From positions 21,775,911 through 21,839,910 of the forward strand of contig OV121085.1 in NCBI GenBank assembly GCA_921293015.1: a stretch of 64,000 bases of DNA, read 5' to 3'. Of this stretch, positions 52,369-60,986 are shown in pieces. This stretch comes from Phorcus lineatus. Taxonomy: Eukaryota > Mollusca > Gastropoda > Trochida > Trochidae. Each line of letters begins with the position of its first letter. Position 1 is the stretch's first letter. The position numbers were made by a program, and so were the translations under genes. The notes below the pieces were generated by a model. The model worked only from the letters and a program-made list of their open reading frames with translations, was not told the DNA's origin and ran no database searches.

Positions 52369-54375
52369 ACTAACAGTGAGTACAGGTAACTTTAACGCTG
52401 CAAAACAAATCCTTTACAAATCTCTTGAGTTATAAACCCATACATCTGTAGCATTCCGTGAGCATAATAAATTCTCACCCCATTATAACCCTCTGTTTAG
52501 AATTAAATGTATGGAGTATGAATTAGATCTGCACGATCTTACATAATGAAATCGTTAAATCCACACTCCCCTGCATACCTGTTTATTTGGTAGAATAGTT
52601 ATACTGTTTTGAAATGATTTATGGCTCTGTTCTTAAAATCTCACCCCTGAAAGAATTATTAAATTCAAACATCGTGTGAAATTAACGATCGTTTAGCAAA
52701 TGTCACGAGTGCATCAACACCATATTGAATACTGTCGAGACGTTCCGCTGAGTGCCCCTCCCTCATTACGTGCACTCCGGCTCAGCAGGTGCTTCCATAT
52801 GCTCCAGCTCAGGCTCTTGTCTGGGGCAGCTAGGAGCTGACTCGGTCAACCGTTGTCTCAGTACAAATGTAAGACTGATTCTGAACAAAGGGACATATTG
52901 ATAGTTGTATAGGTAATTGTGTTTTTTTCTCTGTTCTTATGTTAACCGTAATAGCATGGAAACATTTTTGTAGTGCAATTGTCGATATGAATTATGTTAA
53001 GCCTAAAAATGTGTTGCTTAGTGGCAACGTCACAACTTCTGACGTCACTAACCATCCTTGCTCTGTATTGTTGACCCAACATGTACCCGTGCATCGGATA
53101 CAGGCCAAGTGTTATTACTTTATTTGTCTGTGATGTATACAGAGCTGTAGAATAAAATGTTTGCTAACTATTATTTTCGTTATTTCTTGTGGCTTTACAA
53201 TGATGGACGTTTGTCTTATGCTAGTGCAAATGTTGATCTTAGGCTGTGCACATGTTGACACTCTGTTCCAGTGCAAATGCCGCTCTCATTAGACAACCAA
53301 CGGTGATTACTGAATGGAAGGAAACATGGGTTTTTATCTAATTCAATAGTTGATATATTTTCATGATTTTGATTAAAATGTAGTATTGACTTTGGTTTAG
53401 TTTAATTATTGACTTTTTCTTTTCAAATTTGAATTCTTAACAAATTGAATCAATTTCCCGTACACATTATAGTGTAATTAGAATTGTTAGCAAATGATGT
53501 TATGTGATATTTTTCAGCAAAAGGTGTTTGTTTCAATTCCAAAACTGATGTTGTTTTTGGGCAAATATCTTTGACTGTAGGTTACAATTGTTAACTAGTT
53601 TTCCCTACAGATGTTGATTATATTTCAGTCCAAATTTTCATCTGATTTAGTCCAAATCTTATTTCAGTTAAAAGATTTATCTTGTAAATCTTGATCTGAA
53701 TATACTAATGTTAATTCATAGCTAATCATTTCAATCCAGTCCAAATCATGGTCTCGTTCATTGCTATGTTTGAGATTGAAATATTTTCTCTAAAAAATTA
53801 ACGCAGCATGAATGTAATACGCAATGGGTTTAAATTCTTTCACATAAATAGAGCAGCTAGAAAGCTCTTAAAATGGAAAAATTCAACGTTTGACATTGCA
53901 TATTGAGCATATTCCAAGAATTTGAGTGCAAAAGCATTAAAGCACAAACAGATCCAGACTGAATGCAAGCTATTAAGTAGAAACAACGTACAACACCACC
54001 GACATAGCTCGCAACGCGTGCATCGCATTATTTCATGCTTATGTAACTACGAATAGCAAACGATGTTTTAATCGCTGTTTTATTTCGCATGCTACACGTG
54101 TTAAAGTAATGAGGGGTTGGTTGGTGTTGGGCATGCTGTAAGAGCATAAACACCTCGTACCTGACTGAACGCCTCACGTGGTCACTGAACGTGACCAGGG
54201 TGCAGAGAGCAAACTCAGAATTAAACTGTTTGACTTATGAATAATGTACCAAAGAGGCTTAGATTCAGATGAGCTGATTTGTTGTTTTGGAACTACTGCC
54301 AATTGTCGATTATATGAGCAAACCATATAACATGTCATCCTTAGTCATAATCCGTTTCAATGAAAAAGCTATGAA
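52369..54375. other. no gene supported
   Basis: A GC-richer patch near 52730-52870 and a frame ending at 53133 followed by GAATAAAATG could be a 3' exon with poly(A) signal, but no homology is visible. Confidence 0.3.
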
Positions 54376-54720
54376 TAAATGGATGAACGGGTTGTGATGG
54401 ATGGGTGGATGGATGTTGGCTATGTGGATGGATGGGCGGATGGATGAATGTTGAGAATATCGACGGATGAGAATTGGGTGGATCGATCGATCATGGGTGG
54501 ATGTTGTATTGACATGTTGTATGAGAAAAGTGGATGAGCAATGGATGGTCGGAGGGTTGAAAGAATCGATTGATGGGAAGCAGATAGATTGAAAGTGGAT
54601 GATGGGTAGCTAGTGGGTGAAAATGGAGATTGTATGGATAGTCGTGGGTCGTAGGTGAAAATGGATGGTGGGATACTGGTTGATGGACGGGTAGTTGGAT
54701 GAATTGTTGGAGGCATGGGT
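54376..54720. repeat. degenerate (GGAT)n region
   Basis: ATGGATGGATG-type repeats with interruptions; the 127-codon minus-strand frame (SIHPP, SAHP) is a consequence of it. Confidence 0.85.
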
Positions 54721-56828
54721 ATGTAAATGTAAGAAAGCATTACCATACTGTATAAGTGATTAAGATAATGCTCATTTTTTCTACTGAACAATACATACAC
54801 CAATGGAGTAAAGATAAATGCATGTTCCTAAATGTGCGTTCTTAATGCCATGTAATAATTAAGTTAGAAAGACAAATACAATACGAGTACAGATCAGATA
54901 ACAAGAGTGTGGTTGACCTTATCCTTGTGATTTACAGCATTCATGCATTTCTTGTCAGAGAGAAGCCTGTACTCGCTCCATCATAAAGATTGGTGAAGCA
55001 ATATTTCATGCTAGTCGGCCTCTTGTCCTCACTAAAGTGTTCTTCGAGATAAGTAAGAAACTTATGTCCCGACGTTAACGTTCATCTTTGGATAACGATT
55101 TGTCCTGAGATGAACCACGCTCGCCGTGCAAAGGAAGTAACAACACGAGGTTGCAGAAAATGTATTAAAAAACTTCTCAAGTTCCCAAAAGTCAGAAGAA
55201 AATAAATCGTGTGTAAGTGTTTGAATTATATTCTCTTGTCTATCATATTCCTTTCATTATATACATTTTTATGTTTAATTCGTTTTTTCAAGCGATAGAT
55301 GTAATCCCCGCATCCGGTTTATAATTCTGCCCCGGTGATCAGTTTGCAAGTATGTTAATACCGTAAGAAAGGGTTTGATGGCATATGGGAAGATTCTAAA
55401 TTTCTAAGATCCGATTCTATTATATGGTGTTCCGAATTCGCCAGTTCTATTAAAGAAACTTATTGACGTCCCAGTTCTAAGGAGATACTGCTTACTCAGC
55501 TTGAAAGTGCTTATAATTCTATAATCACAGATAATTAATGGCTGTAATTTTCTCTCCTGACTCCACCCGATATAGTAACACATGTACTCTTAAACACATA
55601 TTGTGATTTCTCGATTTGTATTATGTTTCAAAGATATCCAGATATGTCCAATCTTATATAGACTATACACAAGGTCCCTAAAGATAAATACATTAATTTA
55701 AAGAAATTAACAATAATAATCGGATCTTTCTGTGAATCGTGTTTCAGAATGATGCAGCTTGCATGTAAGCCACCGGCACCTCATCGATAAAGCATATTGT
55801 ACTATCATAATTAGGTATAAGCTTCCATGTTCCACACGCTCAAGCGGTGATGGACGACTGTCAGTCGGTTTAGACATCCCTGATGTCTCGGCTACCTAGT
55901 AAAATTTTCCATATACAACAATCAAATTGGCCTACGAAATTATTTTCTAACGTGAACATTTCACATTTTATATATTACGACAACTCGGTATTCAAGTCGG
56001 TCTAATAAATTATGTAATAACTTAAAATGTCATTTCTTGTAAACTGACGACTTCGTAAAACAAAAGCGAACCCGTTTCACCACCCACGTGTTATAGAACC
56101 TTACAAAGGTGTCAAAGATTTTCCTGAAGCAGAAAAAGATTATTATGGATCGCTCTCTGAAGTCACATCAACGCATATCGCGACAAAAGGATATCTTCTA
56201 GTCTTTATTGCAACACTTTAGTTGCAGGATACAAACGATTTGTGCTGTGGACTCGTGTTGTTGTGCCAAGTACAAAACCAATTTAACGCCATTATTTACC
56301 TGTGCCTTATTTGCCTTAACATGATCGGGTCTTAAACCTGTCGTGTCAGCATTCGATCTGTCAACAAGAGCATCCCCTGTAATCGTAACTGGGCGAAATC
56401 CAAATCAAATTGGCTGGTTCTCTTTCATGCAGAGAAAAATTTAACATTCATAATTTTGAGGATTGAATTTTCAAAGAAAAATGTTGATTCGTCCCAAGGG
56501 TTCGAAGATGGCATTTGTTTTAAAAAAGCTAAACTGCAAAGATTTTTTTCTATTGACAAACAGGTGATTTCACGTTTTTCAAATTTCCATTACTTAAATA
56601 TTTGATATGGAACCCTTGAAGAGAAAATGAGAAAAATATGTTACAGAACTTACAAATATTTGTATGTAGGTATACCTGAGTGATTTTTAAAGTGTGACAT
56701 CAAAGAAATGCATTACAGCAATTACTGATAAAAATCAACTATCCATAAATGAAAGAAATACATAAAATCTCATTATTCCTTTAACAACTCCTATTGCAAC
56801 AATTTAGTTATAAATCGTAAAACGAGTT
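54721..56828. other. no feature seen
   Basis: No repeat or exon with support. Confidence 0.45.
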
Positions 56829-56991
56829 ATGTATTCTAATTATATTTTTCTTTTCAATCATATTGGCATTTTTGTAATAATATTAAGTGTAGCAAATTGG
56901 GAAATTCATCTTATCCTTTGCATAAACGACAACATCGCAATGATCAAGACCACTGAATATGGGTCTGCTGGAGACACAACGAAATCCATGA

Positions 56992-57207
56992 AAGACGATT
57001 CAACTGTTCACGTGGGTCTACAATAGAATAAAGATTCTTTGGAAAAAAACTATTTACCTTGAAAGCAACGAAGAAGAAATAAAAGACGCGTTTCCATGTT
57101 TGATTACACCAGGATGTAGGAAGCGATTAACGCGACGAGGAAAACCTGTCCGTTACATACCAAAGTTTACAAATCAAGGATGCAATCAACAACGACCTTC
57201 AGAATAA
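56992..57207 (+). CDS. unrecognised open frame with cysteines and a basic stretch
   Basis: 71 open codons without an ATG, containing YLESNEEEIKDAFPCLITPG and then CRKRLTRRGKPVRYIPKFTN. Base use and charge pattern look more protein-like than most frames here. It overlaps, in another frame, the end of an ORF (56829-57026) that starts with a hydrophobic segment. No clear acceptor is seen. It may be a 3' exon, a decayed gene, or chance. Confidence 0.2.
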   Translation, partial: KTIQLFTWVYNRIKILWKKTIYLESNEEEIKDAFPCLITPGCRKRLTRRGKPVRYIPKFTNQGCNQQRPSE

Positions 57208-58919
57208 GTGAGCAAGTTGTTTCTTGGCAATATTAGATTGGATATTTGATTGTATACGTTTCAAAAGTTGAAATGTTTCAAAAGTTTCTGGTTCCCTAAT
57301 AACTAAGTGAAAGTAGCCTAACTTTTCATCTCGCGTTTGTTAATCGGTAGAGTTCAGGTACCAGACAGCTTGTGTTGTATCATACTTATATATGTTTGAC
57401 AACGGCGAGGATGGTGTGTGTTACTATTAGTAAAGGAGTATGATTATTGTAAGTATAGTGGTTATTACTAATGGAGACTTTCATAATCATGTAATGATGA
57501 TGATATTTGATAATATTCCTTCAAATGGTTTCTTTTTTAACTTTGAACAAGTAAAATATTACAAAAAGCCCACGATAATCAGGGTTCTTTGAGGTATTTG
57601 ACGTCTAATTCTGTTCCTTATTCCTGTTCTAATATTATTTCAATGAAAAGTTGAATGGTCTTGACTTAAACAATTTCCCTGATGTTTATTTCCCCCTGTA
57701 ATGTTTAAATGTCCTGGCTGAGCGAGAGAGTTACGCGATAGTCTAACAATGAAATCGTGACATTTTCCTTGAAATTTTTGATAGGTCATATTAAACAAAC
57801 TATTGTATATTTCCTCGCTCGGCCCTGTCGCAATGCAGCTCACGTAACGGATCCTTTATCAACATCGCCTTTGTTTAACCTTCTTTTTTAAATTGAAATT
57901 GTTTTTTCGAACTCTGTTGCCCGTTGAGATCTATAGAAAAGAGAATTAAGTTACCCTCTCAAACAAGGGATGTGCACGTTTTAATAACCAAGTTATAATG
58001 GGTCATTCCATGATCTATCTGCAATATAAGTAAATACTGATTTTTATGCAGATCTTTCGCGTTGCCCATTAATACAGTAGGACATTTAGCAAGCTAAATT
58101 GCATTTGATTAAGAGGTCTGGTGTGATGGGTTGATATAGGATTCAAAGCCGATTTCAAAAGCAAAGGCCCTATTTCACGATAGTGCAATAAGAGTGATAA
58201 CCTTTTGCAGCTCCAGTGAGGTTGACAAAATCTCTGCACTGCAGTTGGCGTTAGCCGGAACCATAGCGTACTGTGACGCTAATGTGTTTCATTAAGAAAC
58301 TGGAGACGACTCATCTCAACTATTCCTAATTCTCATGCAAGTTGTGAATTAATTGAGGTCATAGGGGTCACATAGTCAATCGTACTATTACTCTTGCATA
58401 GCAACGGTTGCTACTCCAGGTGACCTCATGGATATCTGTTGCTGCACGAGCTTTTCGTGAGGTTTCTTATGTAACGTCATGAACAAAACAATGTCGCAAG
58501 ACACTATTAGTAACCCACTATTGAAAAACGATTGTGAAATCCATTGCTTACTTAAGTGCAAGGGCAGATTATCTTATCAATTATGATTGATTTGCGAATG
58601 TATAGACATACCATATACTGCTCGGGTTATTTCCTTGGAAACAAACTTCGTGGGGATGTTTTGGTTATGCCGTTTATTATTATCAAAATAGCACACTGAC
58701 AAACAAGGAAGAATATTTCATATGAAATGCATCCATACCTAAGGCGGGTCATAATTGAATTATTTATCTCGGAAGACTTCCCAAAACACAAGCGACCTCC
58801 AAACTTAATCGGTTGATTTGATGCATAGGATTATGTGAAATGATCTTTACAAAGTTTGTATATATAAGCTGAAATAACGTTCTAAATTTAATTTGGTTAG
58901 ACAGACTCGGATACAAATG
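57208..58919. other. no feature seen
   Basis: AT-rich spacer; GGCCCTATTTCACGATAG near 58165 faintly recalls the TTTCACA palindromic repeats. Confidence 0.4.
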
Positions 58920-59396
58920 TTAAAGACCCACTCCGTGAGTTGTTGGAGTCATATATGCCAAACGTATTAAATGGTGGCATTTGATCGTGAAGGTATCGAC
59001 TGTTACCAAAAAGAAACATTTAGAGCCAATTGGTTTTGTACAGTGACTATATGAAGGTAGAAAGTCGCAATTATGATCGAAAACCGGACTGTGGCGCGCG
59101 TCAAATAGTCGAATGTAATTTTGGATACTTAACTAAAACAGCCAGGAGGGCAGTTAGGAGTTGATAGTGTTCATTAGGTTATATAATTAGTATGCATGTA
59201 TATTGGACGGGTGGTTTCCGCCTCTGAGCTATTATAGGGTTGTTTTTGAGATTTTCATGGAAAAACAGTATTTGTCATATACATATCTTAAAGAAATAAA
59301 AGTTAAGATGTTATAAGTTTATATCACCACATATAACATTTAGGTTCGTATCAAAGCCAACTTATATGTTATGAAAATCACGGAGTGGCTCTTTAA
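58920..59396 (-). mobile_element. TTAA-flanked MITE, inverted copy
   Basis: Ends are TTAAAGACCCACTCCGTGAG and CACGGAGTGGCTCTTTAA, an inverted repeat matching at about 19 of 22 positions. Inside, in reverse orientation, are TGTTGGAGTCATATATG, ATGATCGAAAACCGGAC and GGCGCGCG, the family landmarks. Confidence 0.75.
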
Positions 59397-60548
59397 TGAT
59401 TCATGTAGGTTGCCGAGAGTCGCATGGAAACTGATCTGACAGAAATCTTTTGATGTTAAAACTTGTTAAATGTGTCTTAATAGAATAGCTTACTGACCAT
59501 AGGCCCTAACCTCGAAACATAAGACAAGATAACCTTGGAAAATATTTTCTAGATGTACATTATGTTTTAATTTTTCAAAGAGTGTTAACCCTTTTTTGAA
59601 TAATACCGGTTTTTTCAAAAAGGTAAGTTTCCTTTAATTTACTATAAAGTAAATATTCCTTTTGAAGCACACATAAAAGATATAAAATTGCAGTATTCTC
59701 CACAGACATAAGCATTTTCATTGGCAAGGCTATTTACCTGTCTGAACTCTTAAAGATTTGATTTTTTAAAATTTCACATGTATTCTCATGTTATTTTGTT
59801 TATCTTTGTAAAAGATACATGTTGGGGACGAACGCCTAAGACTAAGTTGAAAATGAAACAAAAATCTAATAGAATACATTCAAATAATTTATTCTTTTCA
59901 AATTAAATCATTTCACAGAAAGTCATGAAAGACAATGGAAGCACAAATCTAAACAACATAAAAAATGGGGGGGGGGGGGGGGGGGGGGGGGGTCATGGTC
60001 ATTAACATTCTTAATTATATTCCATGGAAGTGGGACTGTTTGTTGTGAATTGGAATGTTTTTAAAGTATCATAATTGTACATACAGCATAAAGATTGATT
60101 GCATAACTTGAAGTTATCAAATCTGATCTTATTTATTTTTATTGAAGATTAGCCAACACTTCATTAACAAAATCCAATAGTACAAGATACTGACAATGAA
60201 TGAGAGCAGAAACCATGCAATGAAATAATTAACAGATCACTTTCAACTTCTATCATGGGTGGTATTCATTAGTCTTAAGGCTCATCTTTAAAGTCTTTTA
60301 CACTCTGATGATTGCTATTTTTTTAAAAGTACTACGAGGAAATTATCTTCACAAGGAAAACTTACTTACCATGGTTCAAGATTACTTAAAGGGTGATCAG
60401 TTTCGCAGGCCATGATAATAAACACTAGGTGTGATCAATCTTCATTATATTATTCAATCATCAATATAAGCGTGGAAAGTCATGTAAACAATATAAATAC
60501 TCCAGAATTATGGTCACTAAGACAGTGATAAAGTTGTTACCTTTATAA
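59397..60548. other. spacer downstream of BLOC1S3
   Basis: Apart from the G run there is nothing recognisable; the BLOC1S3 3' UTR probably ends near its upper edge. Confidence 0.4.
59967..59992. repeat. 26-base G homopolymer followed by TCATGG
   Basis: Longest homopolymer in the window; the following TCATGGTCATT resembles the G-rich GTCATGAAA elements at 34.9 and 36.4 kb. Confidence 0.9.
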
Positions 60549-60554
60549 ATTTAT
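60549..60554 (-). promoter_or_regulatory. candidate poly(A) signal of BLOC1S3
   Basis: AATAAA on the minus strand about 315 bases beyond the stop codon, the first canonical hexamer I see in that direction. This would give a short 3' UTR covering roughly 60869-60530. Other TTTATT matches occur further down near 60130. Confidence 0.4.
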
Positions 60555-60869
60555 TGTTTACATGAATTCAATTTCAATAGTTGCTTGAATACTAGCAACA
60601 CAGAACAGTGAAAACTACATGTAGAAGCAATTTCAATCAACTGCCACTGTACAGCTGGATAAAAAGATGAAGATAATTTGAGTGTGCTCACTGCAAGGTC
60701 ACAATACACAGACTGCATGCTCTGCAGGAGTTTCCTTAGATGCTACTCATGAGTGTTGTAGGATAACATATTTAACAATGAGGTTTACGCAACAATCAGC
60801 AACATCACAAAGAGATTATGTGTTGCTGTTCAGTCCCTGTGAAAACAAACACTCTGAACACGCCCCCAT

Positions 60870-60986
60870 CTATGAGGCAGCCTGGATCTTGATGTCTGGC
60901 AGCAGGTTGCAGGAAGTGATGATCTTAACCTTGTCCTCTAAGCGGAACAGGTCATTGGTCATCAGCCGCATATTGTGGGACACGTC
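60870..60986 (-). CDS. BLOC1S3: BLOC1S3 terminal coding exon with stop
   Basis: The acceptor CTGCTCCACAG is followed by 38 codons and TAG. The peptide begins DVSHNMRLMTNDLFRLEDKV and contains ITSCNLLPDIK, the most diagnostic part of the family (vertebrate: HSVRL...L...RL.IV.SC.LLPDI). It ends only a few residues after LLPDIK, close to the usual C-terminus. The opposite strand shows a 124-codon open frame over the same bases, which is a shadow of this exon. Confidence 0.92.
   Translation of the reverse strand, partial: DVSHNMRLMTNDLFRLEDKVKIITSCNLLPDIKIQAAS

Noticed and set aside
54420..54803. 127-codon minus-strand ORF
   Set aside because: Derived from the degenerate GGAT repeat.
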